Shown here: piece after piece, positions 11,029 through 24,300 of the stretch | Position numbering within the stretch: the stretch's first letter is position 1 | Layout: each line of letters begins with the position of its first letter | From: Oenanthe sinensis | Taxonomy: Eukaryota; Streptophyta; Magnoliopsida; Apiales; Apiaceae | Direction of reading: 5' to 3' | Assembly (NCBI GenBank): GCA_028671895.1 | Contig: CM053800.1 | Coordinates: forward strand, 15,459,886-15,523,885 | DNA length: 64,000 nucleotides | Position numbers and translations under genes: made by a program | Notes under the pieces: generated by a model | Seen by the model: the letters and a program-made list of their open reading frames with translations, nothing else | Databases searched by the model: none | Told to the model about the DNA's origin: nothing

Positions 11029-11753
11029 ATGGCAAGAACACGAAGAACTGATGAAGATATCGTCCCTTCTATAGGAGACCCAACCAGTGAGATTCCTCCC
11101 GTGGGAGACCCAACTGCTGTGATCACTTCAGATGGAACTCAAGACATCGAAGTCCCCATTACCACCACTCTTCCTAATGGAACTCAAGATCTTAGCACTC
11201 AAAGGATTGGCCCGTTTAGTGAAATCGTCCATTCTACCAGTCCTGAGGAAGTCATCCATGGATCCGACCCCCTATCCAAGGTAACTCACACTCCTTTTAT
11301 TGCAACTGTTCCTCCTCGTGCACAAATTTCTACTATTTTTATCCCTAGTAGCACTCTTGCCCAACCTAGGCTTGGACACTCCCAAGCTTATCCCACTCCA
11401 TACATCAGAGGGTTAGAACCACAAACTATGGGCGCAGAGAGGGGATCTGTGATTTCTCAGGACCGTACTCAACTGATGAGGAAAGCTTTAGAGGTACCAA
11501 TATTAATCTGATAAGGAGAAGGCCTGGCAATGAACCCGTAGGAAGCCAACGTTCACAGTCCCGTAGGACACTAGAACAAAAAATTGCTTCTTATGAGGCT
11601 GAACTGAAAGAGCTAAAGAAAAACCTAGGTTAACAGGGCACAAGGCTAGTCCCAAGACGTGAAGCATTTGACATCATAGAACTAGATGGAACACATCGAG
11701 AGAGGTGGAGGGAAGCTACCACTCGGAGATCCTGATGATCCGACACCACCCTT
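11029..11753 (+). pseudogene. Gag start of the Tat-like gypsy element (truncated)
   Basis: A 160-residue frame (11029-11511) starts MARTRRTDEDIV and is rich in Pro, Thr and Ser. The reading frame then shifts and continues as a basic/coiled-coil stretch (SRRTLEQKIASYEAELKELKKNL). This is where Tat-type Gag begins, 34 bp after the LTR boundary. The capsid and zinc-knuckle regions are absent because the Athila-type element starts at about 11754. I cannot assign a precise family from this short, low-complexity N-terminus. Confidence 0.5.
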
Positions 11754-13027
11754 TGATAGAGTATATATTTATATATATTTTATATAAATATATTCCTCAT
11801 ATTTATTATATTTTGCATTAATTGGATGTTTATTAATTAGATTTTAATTTTTTATTGTAGGAAGCAAGGAAATCCTAAACATGGAAGAATTAGAGATTAA
11901 AGAGTCCAATTTGGAGATAAATTACAATTAAATTCGAAATTGATGGGATGCGCACACAACAATCACTGTTTGGGCCATAATTTGAGTTGTAGATGTCAGA
12001 ATTGTGTGATTTTTTGTAACCATGGTTTTCAGTATTAATATATGTTTATTTTCTTTCTTTGCTATGAGTAACTAATTCTCTAATCTGGGGATTAGGTAGT
12101 ATTCATTGGTTTGCGATGTTTGTTTAATATTGTATTGTGATTTCTCTACTTTGCTAATCTGTCATACTGTGCTTAACACAATTATGGGAGTAGCTAACAT
12201 TTAATTGTATCTGTAGGGGTTATTAACGAATCGGGAGAGGAGTTGTAATTCTAGTTCATGATATGATAGACATAAGTCAAATATTTAATTGGGAGATTAA
12301 TATGAGACTTATGAGACTGAAAATCCTTGGGTCTTGATAACTTATAGTTGTACATTAATTGATCATGGGAGTGATGGTTAAGGCATAATTGTAAGTATTA
12401 TATTGTATCTTGGGAGAGAACATTATAAACTTTAGAAGGATTGTTTTTAGAAGAGTAAGAGACTTGTATGTCACAATTGATAGACATTCATCAATGCCAA
12501 TGAAGAACTGTAACGCATAATGTAACGTAGTATATAATAGTGATAATGATAACTCAACCAAGTAACAAAGATAGATAAATAATACTAATATATAGCACAT
12601 GAATCCAGAAGAACATGATAACAGGAATCATACATACATCATTGCAGAGCATTCAAGATGAATGACTTACTGAATGTCAGCGAGAGAAGTTCATTTAAAA
12701 TGTTCAGGCCCCAGCAATGAATAAGAGTTCAGAAGTTTTCATACTAAAGACAGTGTAATGATTTAGGTATAGATGTTAAAGGATTTCAGTGATCAGAAGC
12801 AATAGAACAGTCCAAAGTTAATCAACTGAAACAGAACAGAAATCAAGGTAATTCAATTCAGTGTTAGTCGTTTATGAACCAGACCAGTGCACTAAGCGTC
12901 AGCACAACAAGAAAAGAAGTGTCTTGATTAATCAAAAGAAAATCATTTGATCAAGCCAGAAGAGTGAAAGCCAAGTAGTAATTACTTAATGAATTCAAGA
13001 AATATGTTAAGGCAAGTCATATTACAC

Positions 13028-13320
13028 TTGGTGGTTCCTACACAGTTGAATCAGTGTGTGAAGCGCAATAAACCAAGTTGGAAGCTTAAGGGAAGTCTAA
13101 GTTAAGGTTTGTGGCGCCTACACAAGGGATGTAGAGCGTAGGCGCAACAAAGCATACCAAGGCTCATCAAATCACTAAGGGAAGGAGTTTGTGGTGCCTG
13201 CACTAAGGACTCAATGTGCAGGCGCAACAAAATCTCTTCTAAGGCACAAAGAAAGTTTTGTTATAGAATCTAAGTGGTTTAAGGCGCCTGCACTAGGAAC
13301 TCAGTGTGCAGGTGCAACAA
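13028..13320. repeat. GGCGCC palindrome array in 5' LTR A
   Basis: Four imperfect hairpin units start near 13028, 13110, 13191 and 13280. Each is about 36-40 bp with arms of the form GTGGCGCCTRCAC and GTGYAGGCGCAAC and a 10-14 base loop, repeating about every 80-90 bp. The short ORFs across this array are by-products. Confidence 0.8.
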
Positions 13321-13390
13321 ATCTATACAAGGCGCAACAAAGGACTTACATTGTTGGAAATCATTTTCCAAAAAGACTACAGATTATATA

Positions 13391-14944
13391 TGTTGGGTTC
13401 CGAGGCATAAAACGCAGCGGATAAATGTAAATATAACAAAAAAATTCGGAACCCAAACTCAGGATCCATGTATAAGATTGGACAGATTATGGTGAAACAG
13501 AATTATACCTATTAAGATCTTGACCTTCACGAACTCAACAGAGATCCTAGTTTTCACGACTTGTGTCTTCCTCTCAAAAAACACCTCTATGGTATCCACA
13601 CGAGCACCTTCAAGAACGTCTCACGATCTTAACTGCGGAATGGACGTACTAGCCTCCCTCTTGATAATTCGAGTTGTTTGTTTCTCCCTCCTTTGTTGCT
13701 GCCCCCTCTAGGGTTTTTTCTCTTAATATGTAATAGCCTATTAACCCTCCATTATCTATTTATAATGGCTGATTAATAGGCCCATAACAGCAAAACCTAA
13801 CCCATGTAGGTATAGAATTAAATAATAAAACGAATTTCTATTATTTAATTAATAACTAAGTCATACTTAATTATTATGGGTAGAAATACTCCTCTAATTT
13901 AAATTTATATTATCTCAATTAATTAAGTCTCACTTAATTAATATAATAAAATTCACATAATCATCAATTAATTTAAATCTATAATTTAAATTAACTATTC
14001 TTCTAAGTGCTCCATGCGTGTGACCCTATAGGCTATTATTTAATTGGCAATATTTTATTCTCCAATAAAATTATAAACAATGAGCGGTATCTAGTAATAC
14101 ATCATTGCTACCCAATTAAACAATAATTAAATCGTGATTCGATAATACCTTTCGTGATTAATGTTTCCGTGTAATATAATCCCTTTAACCATATATATTA
14201 TGGATTAAACTCGAGGCATGTATTTATTCATCCTCTTCAACATTTAATCCAGGTTTATTTGATCCATGAGTAGACTATGAAAAACAAATCATTATTTGAG
14301 CACGACCATGCATTTTATAGTCTCACTCAATCAAGAGGCCAATAATATCTCTCATAATTATAGGAGGGTTAAATTCTTTATCTATCATTCATATTTCTCA
14401 TACGAATCTTGATATACCCGATGTCCACTTTTATCATCACCCGGTCAAAGGTAACTTTTAATGTAGTCAAAGTATATTAATCTTCATATAGAAATATAAT
14501 GATCTCAAGTCAAAGGATCATTACACCATTATCACTGTGAGTCTTTCTTATGACTTTATTAAACATGAAGAATCTCACTGTGGGTCTGTCCAGTACCATG
14601 TACTCCTACATGTACCTATGTATTGACTTTAATATCCCCATACTTATAACCAATGAGACGTGGTTATCTGTCAAAGAACATACTAGTCTATTTATGTATT
14701 ATTATTGTCCTATAATAATAATACTCGACTAGGGACCTTTAAGAATATGATATATTATATAATCTCAAGTTCAAGTCATGTACTTAAACTATTGCATGTG
14801 TATCATGATTCTAAGGACATTTATTATGCTAACAAATATATCGCAGTAATTAAAGTCATAATAAATACGTTTATTGAATAATCAAATGACATAAAGGTCT
14901 ATTAAAAGAAATAATGTATTGCCTCTAGGGCACCTACACCAACA
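13391..14944 (-). mobile_element. Solo LTR, family C (copy 2)
   Basis: This is a 1,554-bp solo LTR starting TGTTGGGTTCCG and ending CACCAACA, flanked by the perfect TSD ATATA (13386-13390 and 14945-14949). It is homologous over its length to 691-2236. A TATA-like box reads on the minus strand near 13758-13770, with a downstream leader containing AAAACCCTAG, so minus orientation is likely. It sits inside the 5' LTR of A, 98 bp from the A' insertion. Confidence 0.9.
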
Positions 14945-15041
14945 ATATATGGGTTAAATCAATACGGACAGAGGAATTCATTCAACTTCAACAAAAAACA
15001 TACTTACGGGAGCACCATTAAAACTTAACATTCATATCACC

Positions 15042-17132
15042 TGTTAGGTCCCGAAAGTATCGTAGAAGGGGGGTTGAATACGATACTCACTAAATTAAAA
15101 AATTATTTCGAATCTTTTGCGGATATATAATTTAGAGTTCGGTTAGTGGTTCGTATTTAGGAGTGTTTAGGAGGCTGCCTTACTAATTTTCTGTGTTAGT
15201 GATTAAACAATAATGTTCTAGAAAATTAGCAAGTAATTTATGCGAGACAGGTTTCGGGGAATAGTACTTCGTATTAATCCCTGAGTTTTGCTATACCCAG
15301 TTAAATTAATAACTGGTTTCCAAAGAACTGATTCGTTCTTTGCTTCTACAGAGAGGTAAAGCTTAATTCCTATTACAAGATTTGACTTTGTTTAGTACTA
15401 ACTGGAATCAAACTAACAGTGAGTGTTTTACAATAGCCCTAAGTATTTGTGACATGATTAGCCGGCTAGTTTGTAAAACTCCAGTGAAGAAGGTAAAGAT
15501 ATGGCACTATGACATCTTCTTCTCTGGCTTCTAAATATCTCACTGTGTTTGTCTAGTTGGTTGTGTGTCTCCACAAATCCACGAATCAAAATGAACCAGT
15601 CAATTTGATTATTATAGTGTAGACTTTCAAATCAATTAAATTGATTTGCTTCACAATTGCTTAAGTCCCATGTTGCGCCTTAAGAGTGACTGCAGTGTGT
15701 AGGCGCCACTAGTTGCTTTGTTGCGCCAATATCCCTTTGTTGCGCCTCTACTGTGGTCACAGAGGCGAAGCGCCACTTAATGTTCAACACTAGGAAGTTG
15801 CCTTAGATTTTGTTGCACATGGTGTTTTGTTGCGCCTGCACACTGAGTTCACAGTGCAGGCGCCACAAATCACTTAGATTATATTGCAAACCTTCCTTGC
15901 ACATGTATAGCTTTGTTAGTTGCGCCTATACACTATACACACTGTATAGGCGCCACTAATGCCTTAGAACATTAGCTACCTTTGTTCTTCTCTTGAATAG
16001 CTTTGTTGCGCCTCTGTCAAAGCTAGTTGCGCCTCTACTCTTGCTTCACTGTGATGGCGCCACTTGCTACTTAGAATCTTTCCTTGCGCCTTAGGCTTGT
16101 TTGTTGCGCCTACACTCTATACACACTGTATAGGCGCCATAAACAAGTTCATGTGTTGCACCTTGAATAACTTATGTTGCGCCTATACTCTTGACACACT
16201 GTATAGGCGCCGCATATGAGTTAGATTCTAAGTATTTCCTTGTGCCTTGGTAGGTTAGTTGCGCCTATACTCTCAATGCACTGTGTAGGCGCCACTAACA
16301 CTTCCCTTAGTCTTTTCTTGCACCTTGAAATATATGTTGCGCCTCTCCATTGCTTCAAGAGTATTAATGCTACCAAATGTAGTAATACTTGCCTTAACAT
16401 ATTCTTGAGATGCTTAAAGTATTTACCACTTGATTTTCACTCTTTTGGCTTGGCTTGATCAACTGATTTTCTTATGATTAATCAAGGTAATTCTCTTCTT
16501 GTTGTACTGACGCTTAGTACACTGGTCTGGTTCATAAACGACTAACACTGAATTGAATTCCCTTGATTTCTTTTCTGTTTCAGTTGAATAACCCTGGACT
16601 GTTGCATTGCTTCAAACACTGACTGTTGATAGACACTGTAATTTCACTGCAATCTTTTCTAGTACTTCGACAACGTCTTCATTACTACAATCTTGAATAC
16701 TTCTTTCTCTGTTCTTCACTGACGTTTGAATATATTAATGAACTTCTTTCAGTGAGTATAACTTCAAGACTGTAGTTGTCTTCTGTAACCTTTGTCTTCA
16801 CCCTTCTAGATTCATATGCTTCAAACACTGTCTATTTCCAATCAATTCCTTTACATTGAAATCTTCTTGTGGCACTTCTATACTGAATCTTCAACACTTC
16901 TGAAACCCTGAAAGTCTTTACACATTATTCTTCACTAAGGCATGAACATATTAATGTACTTCTTTCAGTGATCTGTAGTAGACTTCAAAACTTCTTCTAA
17001 TGTCTTGATTCACTGTATTTGCCTGATCTTCATTTCTTCCTGATTTCTGTGTAGACGTAGTATTATTTACTTGTCCTGTTCTAGTGTTGAGTTATCACGA
17101 TTACTATTCATACAGCTTCGTAATCTCCAACA
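15042..17132 (-). repeat. 3' LTR of A' (left copy)
   Basis: Bounded by TGTTAGGTCCCG and CTCCAACA. Near its left end (the LTR 3' end when read on the minus strand) is the complement of the ATTCAACCCCCC motif. It contains the GGCGCC hairpin array at about 15670-16360. Its body is complementary to LTR A, for example the CAGACCAGTGCACTAAGCGTCAGCACAAC region of LTR A near 12877. Confidence 0.93.
15670..16360. repeat. GGCGCC hairpin array in left LTR A'
   Basis: About eight units start near 15674, 15740, 15828, 15918, 16034, 16104, 16175 and 16258, with a partial unit near 16336. The consensus is GTTGCGCCTATAC, a 10-14 base loop, GTATAGGCGCCAC, spaced about 80-95 bp. Most arm pairs match with compensating changes, for example TGCAC with GTGCA against TATAC with GTATA. 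Confidence 0.88.
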
Positions 17133-17146
17133 ATCTCCCCCTATTT
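17133..17146 (-). other. Polypurine tract of A'
   Basis: ATCTCCCCCTATTT is the complement of AAATAGGGGGAGAT and directly abuts the LTR, as at 43151 and 3137. Confidence 0.85.
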
Positions 17147-19200
17147 GATTGTTAAACTTTAGCAAACAAATCTCATAGGGAGGATAACTCAACTAACAAC
17201 TAGAAAAAGTAATCGACCGAGACTTGTAAATAATGCTACTGGTTTTTCTGGATCAGATACTGCATTTCCAGAATTCTTGTGTAACTGAAATGAATGATGT
17301 TTGTTCCTTTAGCACTGAACTGATATTCAAGTTGTATCATCTTCATTTCTGTCTGTTTGAGCTTTCTCTGCTTCAAAATCCTTCATAGTTTGAACTTAAA
17401 GAACTTATCATGAACAGAGCTTCATAAGAATTAGATTCCCGGGAACGTCTTCAATAGAACATAGAACATAACTCAAATAATGTTCTCCCCCTAAGAATGT
17501 GATTCTTCTTCTTTTTCTTCTTCTCCCTTTAGATAATCAATGGAAATGTCAATTCTTTTCTGTACATCCCACTTGGATGAGGAATCCTCTATTGACAACT
17601 CCTTTCAAGTATAAGATACAGTTCCTTGATTCTCCCATATTCTGTTGTTTCCCCTCAGGATCAGAAGATAAGATTTTCTTTTTCTTTCTTGTCTAAAATC
17701 TCCCCCTAAGGATATTAACTTCTCCCAAGGATACGAACCCCTTTTCCCAAGGATCTTCCAGGATCCAGAATACGAACCCCTTTAGGATATTAACTCTTCC
17801 GAAGGTTAAGAAGATAAGACTTGATTAACTTCTCCTTTTTCTTACTATAACTTCTCCCCCTTAGTTGAGGAATCCTCCGATGACCCACTTTTGAATGGTT
17901 TGTCTTCCAAAGAAGGTTCTCGTTTGTCATTGATTGGGAAAATATAGTATCTTTTCTTTTAGAAGTAGCAAGTAGCAAGGGTAAGTGTTTGGCTTATGGT
18001 TTCCTCACTTCTACTACGTTCTGTTAGTGTTTACACTCAAGTGTCGAGCACTTAGAAGTGTTTCACTCTTTCTCTCCCTATCTCTCACTCAAGTGTATCT
18101 CTCCCTCACTTTCACTTAAGTGTTTCTCTCTCTCACTTTCACTCTGCATTTCAAATATAGCCTTCTGTACCTGCAAGTGAAATCCGTCAATTCACTCCTA
18201 TTCTCATCACCTGATTCATCAATATGAACTGAATCACTATCAAGTGGAGAATTGCCTCATTGAGGTGTTCTTGATCTTTCATGCATAAGCACTGTCTCAG
18301 CACCAGACTCAATAGCAATTGCTAAATCACTGTCTAGTGGAGCCTCACCTCTTTGAGATGGGTTATCCCAAGATTTTAAAATCTTTTTGGGAATCCTGCC
18401 TTGTTCTATCAAGGAGTTGCCTCACACCTTTTCCGTAAACGGGAGGTGGACATTCCTTTTCAGGATCTGGAAATGTTCCTTCCAGGAGGGGCGACGTAGT
18501 AGACAATGTAATGAATGGCAAATTAGAGTCTACGTTTCCCTCGTAACCCAATGACGGGAATTTTGTATAAATACCCTACTTGACTCATCCGAAGAATTCT
18601 TGTCAAGCAGTTGCCTCTTAAGCCCAGATAAATCTGAATAAGAGATCTCCATTTCAGGATGCAGAAGTTTAACTTCTGTTTGAGGTAGATACTTGGACAA
18701 TGTAATGTATGGCTAGAGTCCATATCTCCTCTAAATGCCTATACCTCTCACTGTGCATGCCTTGCAATGTGTTCCTAGAATTTTATCTGTTTAGGCTTAC
18801 CATCAGCGTGATTACCAGTGGTGTGCTTGACTCATTACAAGATGCTTTGGCTGATGAGCGAATTTCAATGGACTCACCCTGTTGAGAGAATGATTCCAGA
18901 GACAGTTTTATTGCCTTTTCAGCTCTGCATCCTTTTGAGAAGATGTAGATGAGCTTACAGTTACCTCAATAATATAATACTTTTCTTCTCTAGAGGTAGA
19001 GATGTGGGTGCACTTCCGACTTCATCCTTATTTGCTGCATCAAGTGCAGTTTCTCCCTTATCAACCTCTAACTTATATAAGTTCCTTATTTCTCCAATGG
19101 TTAATATATGGAGGTGGATGAGTGAGTGTTTGGTATGAAGGCCTGGGTAAGAGATTGATGGGTTTTCAACCTCCTGGCCGGCTTCTGTAGCCTCTAGGGG
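17147..19200 (-). pseudogene. Decayed 3' ORF of A'
   Basis: The purine-tract-proximal part matches the A element between 3' ORF and purine tract (GAGTTATCCTC, about 17180 minus strand). Around 18420-18520 (minus) the sequence runs from CATTACATTGTCTA into a stretch parallel to the B 3' ORF near 54030-54060 (ACATTGTCTAAGGTGGTGACC). Longest open stretches are only about 60 residues (18363-18551, 18523-18723). It includes a low-complexity tract with CACTYAAGTG repeats at about 18025-18150. It is non-functional as protein. Confidence 0.55.
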
Positions 19201-21300
19201 CTAAACGGATAGAATCAATTAAGATAAAAAGATAATCACCTTAACATTCATAAATATATTTTTCATCTCAAGGAGAAGGAAAAATATAAGAATGAATGGT
19301 AAACGATTGCATTTTAGCACTTTTAATAAAAGAGTTTTGTCGGTTCTAAAGATTTATCATTTAAGAATATGATACCAATAGAAATTTTCTTTAAGATACT
19401 TATCCCATAATAAAACGCGGGAAATTGTATCAGAGAAAAATTCTATACCCTTATGAATTTCTTATAAGGCAAACTTCCCATAATAAAACGCGGGAATTTA
19501 TACCAAAGAAGAAATTCAACTCTCTTATCAAATTCTATCTCAATAAAATGACTCTTTTCCTTTAAACCTAAGCACTGTATGTTTTGAAAATAGTTTTGCA
19601 AAACATCCTTATCAGATAGAAGACAATGATTTTCCGACTCATAATGCAATTATGATTTATATCATTTTCGTCTGCCTGATAATATCCCCGACTTAAAATA
19701 AAAACATGACAATTGGGGTTGGATGGATGCTTAACAATATAGTACTAGGCCTTCAAAGCAACAATCACTGTTTAGTTACTCAGAATCAATATGAAACATA
19801 CATTGACACATGTATTTAAAAACAAATCATTTTACAAGTGATTGGTACCTCGCAGTTAAAACAATTTTCCAAAAGAGAGAAAAAGCTTTTAAAGATAAGA
19901 CTTTTAAAAATAGCTTTTGGGAAAGGATAATAGATTCTGAGATTGGAGAAAAATTATCCTCAAGAAAAATTTAATTCACACCCTAGGTTTGGGAAAATAA
20001 AGTAGGGCTGTAAATTAAACGATTTTCAAAAGAGAAGATTTTCAAAAGAATCTTGATATTTTCTTCTCTAAAACTGATAGAAAAATGAATGTATTTTTGA
20101 ATAAAATATTTTGAAAAAGAAATAGACAAGAGTTTCTTTTTAATACATTCAAGTTTAAAATTCAGTCAAAGAAAGAAAACTAATATAAATACTTATGTAA
20201 TACTAAACAGTTACCACAGACATGCATATATATAAATCAAATAACATGTGGCAATTATTCAGTAGAACAATAAGCATTTAAACATATTTTTATTATTAGT
20301 GATTTCAGATAAACAACTTTTGTTATCACTAATATTAAAAATATCACAATTAATTGCACGCTGATACCAATTATTCGATATTTATCAATAATTTCAAGAT
20401 GCAAGAAATTGTGCTTCTTATATTTTATCAAATCAAAATTATAAAACTGATAATCATTGAATTGCTTCAATCCATAATTTTAATAAGATAAAATAAATTC
20501 GCTAAATACTAAAATATTCATAAGATTGAATATTAGCATCTAACTTCCTATACTATATCTAATAATTGTCACTCTAGCATATTACAATTATACTCATAAC
20601 AATTATTATTGATATATGTAAGCTCGAGAAAATAGTTGAATAGAAATTCACAAGTTCTTTAAATATAGACATTTAACACTTGTGTTCCTAATTGCAACTC
20701 CTTGCAACAAAATCAAATTTAGAAATATTTTCTAAGTATATAAAATATTGAGAATTTTATACACATAACTTAGAGAATACTTCAACTTTCAATATTAGTG
20801 ATTTTTGAGATAAACATTAATTACTTAGAACAGAAATTCTAAATACTTTCACTAATATCAAAAGTATCACAATTATTTGTAATAAAATATTTAAAAATAT
20901 CAGAGCAAAATATCAGAGCAATTAAGCAAGACATCTTGACTAATACTCATCAAATATTTAACATGCAAATAATTATGCTTCTAACTTATGCTAAATAATT
21001 TAACTACCACTTATGTATATTATATTGTAAACATGATATTTAAACTAGTAGCAATAAACATGAGGAACTGGGTTTAAAATAAATTCACAAGTCCTTTAAA
21101 TATGGAAATTTAATACTTGTGAACTCATTCGAGACTTCATTGCAGATGGGATTTTCAATAAATATGCAAATAAATAATATCCCAAATTCACTAACCAACT
21201 TAGACAAAATGAATTCATCAAATTGTTTAACAAATATCTGCAATTTATTCTACTAAGGACAATCTCGAAAGAAATGATACCTGGCGTCCATGCGCTTGTT
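19201..21300 (-). other. Spacer of A' between pol and 3' ORF
   Basis: AT-rich, without credible ORFs. Contains a 21-bp direct repeat (TCCCATAATAAAACGCGGGAA at 19402 and again at 19476) and a dispersed pair of longer similar blocks (near 20270 and 20800, and near 20640 and 21080). No GGCGCC hairpins are found here, unlike the spacer of element A. Confidence 0.6.
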
Positions 21301-24300
21301 CCATACGTGGTGTGAAGAGATCAACAGAGTTGTTGGAAATAATGACAGCTTCTAGGAATGACTTCCCGGTCTTTCTTACAATCTGCATTATCTATATCTA
21401 TAGAGCCAATTAGGTTAAACCTAGTATCTTTAGGGTCCCAGATTTCAAGAACTGGTGATCCCCTAAGATATCTAACAATTCATAACTTAGCTATAAGATA
21501 AGATTCTCTAGTATCCACTTGGAAACTTGCACATAGGCATATCGAGAATAAAATATATGGTCTTTATGTACTTGAATAAGTAATGATCTGATCATACCTC
21601 TATAGCTTGTCACTTCAGTTCATATACCTGATTTGTCCTGATCAAGCTTAGTGGTCTGTTGGCAAGAAGTCTTGGCAGGTCTAGAATCTTCTAAATTGCG
21701 CATCTTCAAAAGATCCCTGACTTACTTTAATTGCCATCATTCTTTTGAATTAAATGTAATCCAAAAAGAATTGCAACTCTTCCAATATGCTCATCTTGTA
21801 CCTACTCTGCATTTACTTAGCAAAAATCTCATGCCAAATTTACATTAGTAGACTCACATATAATATAATCATGGTATACTAGCACATATATTACATTGTG
21901 TGTGCCATGTATTCTAGAGAGATATATGTGTATAACTACTCTAATTTAAAATCATTGTCAAGTAATAAACTAGTTAGAGTGTCATACCATGTCCTTGAAG
22001 ATTTGCTTGAATCCCTAACTCTGTTAGGTCCTCATCTTGTTAGGCCCAAATGTTAGGTCCTAAAAGGATCAAGTCTCGTCACTGGTGCTTACTGTTTGAT
22101 CTTGAAAGTCCCGAAGATTCTGTTTCCATCATCATCGATACCTTCTACTTTGTATTAACCTGTAGCAACCAGTTTGGCTTTGTCCCTCATAACAATGCCA
22201 ATTATTATCCCGTTTCTGTTAACCCTTACGTACCAATTTCAGCTTCGACTTTAGTGGTCTGGGTTCCAGCTTCAGTAGTTTCTGCCTTCGAACTGATTGA
22301 GATCATCTTGCATTTGCAATCACCCAATCTGGATCAATCAGTGCATCTTCACTATTCTTTGGGATACCAAATATTGATTGTTGGGTCCCAAAAAATATAT
22401 GTTCATTTTGATTAGCACTTCTAGCCTATACTCAATAAACCGGATCACTAAGAACTAGACTCCAGGAATGACTTTGACTTCAAACCTTTTATCTCGGCAG
22501 ATATGTTCTTGATGTATTCCTTTGATCTTCATTGTGTTGAGTACGACTAATAGATCCTTCTTTTATTTTCTCCCCCTAATTTGCTGCTAGGATGTGTTGA
22601 AGATCCTTCACCTTTTTCAGTGGTTTCTGTTAAAGTCCACGAGTTGTGTAGTTTCACTACCATTTCCACTATTAGGATCTGAATCATCATCATTATCATT
22701 GATTCCTTCTGCAACCTTAGTTTCATCATCAGTATCTGAATTTGACTCTGACGGGATGTCAAACTTCAAAGATTCAGAATAGTCTTTCATTTGAATGCTT
22801 GGGAGCTTGGTGTAGTAGGTCGAAACATTCATACTTTTAATCACCTTCTGGTTTTTCATCATCAATGAGTAACTGAGGAAAATTGTTCCTTGAGTCTTAA
22901 CTTCTTGTCAAGATACTCATATACATCTTCAATAAATATCAATTTCCTCCAAACACTAGAAAGATCTTCAGTGTTTGCTTCTTGTTGGCCATTAACTCAT
23001 ATGATGTCTTTTCACGATCTTGTTGATTAAAGCAGCATGCTGTGTTAATTGTTTCAGCTTTAAAGTACCTTTATCAGTGCAGACTTCATATAGAACTTCA
23101 CTCGCGAAATTCAGTTCCATTATCTGACTTCAAAGTTCTCACAGCTTATTTTGCTTCCAACTTGATCTACCTGATGTGATAATCACCATCTGTGACATTT
23201 TGTCTGTTGAATGCACGAACATCACCAAATTGTAACTAGGGTTGTCACCAACCACCACTAAGCATATTTCTTCATTGACAAAATTTGCTTCAGTGTGATG
23301 TTTTCTTTGACTTCCCTATATGACATACTTCAAAATGTCCTTCAAGATAGAATTCCATTAGAAGCAGTCTTCTCACCAATTTCATCTTTATCGGAGAATC
23401 CATTGTCTTGATCAACAAGTGTGAGAGCTTCTTTTGCCATAGCTAACTCTTTACTGATGAAGCTTTTCTAAAAAGTTCACTTCACATTTGCATATAAAAT
23501 CCATGTCAGCTACAAACAAATTTCCTCACTCTCAGTTGAGCGAGCTTCCAACCTTCTTGTTTGAGATCAAACACTTTTGTTTTTCAATGCTTTTCCAGAA
23601 AACCTTTTATAAAGAATTCCCTAGTGCCCTGTAGATAGTGCTTAAGTCCTTCCACAAGAAAGATGCTTCCACTGATGACAGTTTTTAAATCATGATAGCC
23701 ATATCCCTTGTACATCCTTTGCTGTCATCTCCAAAGGTTACCATCGGGGAGGCCTTCTCAACCAACTGTGATGTCAGAGCTTTAATCTATGTCTTTTGTT
23801 ACATACTCTGCAATCACAAATGATTAAGCTTCTTGGTACTCAACTTTAATTAAGTCCAGATGGGTTAAAGATATTATCAGAGGTAACAACAGCTTCAATA
23901 TGCATAAAGGCACATGGATAGAAGAACTAACAAATTAATTACTAATTCTGTCTAATCCATTTCTGTCGTTGTCTAACATTTTTAACTATCTCTAATTACC
24001 CAAGTCAGTTTTAGATTAATCCTCGAATCAACAAATGTTACTGACTACTTAGATAATTGTACCATCTTTTAGTATTCTATCCCTAACAAGTAATACATGA
24101 TATGATATGACATTTAAGTGCAACTATGTGAGTGCGAGCAAATCATGTGAAAATAAGCACATAAACAATTTTAAGAATATGCAGAATATTTGAATAAAAC
24201 ATTATAAGCAATATCAAATTCCACATATACTTATCAAGTCATTCATAAGAGCAAATATGAAATATATGATCTATGACCTGTTTGTCTATTAGCAATTTTC
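21300..24300 (-). pseudogene. Decayed pol of A' (protease, integrase, RT, RNase H remnants)
   Basis: Read on the minus strand, homology to Pol of element B appears in order. A protease-proximal VTFGD block is near 23740. Integrase pieces are near 23290 (MEF, then GKSKK, then H) and near 23115 (SDNGTEF). The acidic linker is at 22617-22865 (DDDSDPNSGNGSE). The RT start is near 22335 (DPDWV), an RT palm/thumb piece near 21750, and an RNase H-proximal block near 21430 (WDPKDT, NLIG). Every stretch contains stops and frameshifts. The plus-strand 121-residue ORF at 22050-22415 is only a shadow of this. No active product is possible. Confidence 0.7.

Noticed and set aside
13191..13424. Small ORFs across LTR A palindromes (also at 43846, 16240, 27711)
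   Set aside because: They arise from the GGCGCC repeat units in LTR DNA; the repeated Cys/Gly pattern is a by-product of the palindromes, not a protein family.
15670..16360. Regularly spaced palindromic repeats resembling a CRISPR array
   Set aside because: They lie inside a plant retrotransposon LTR, are present in both LTRs, have homologous rather than unique spacers, and no cas gene is near.
22050..22415. 121-residue plus-strand ORF
   Set aside because: It is antisense to decayed RT (DPDWV block) of element A' on the minus strand and has no recognisable protein features.
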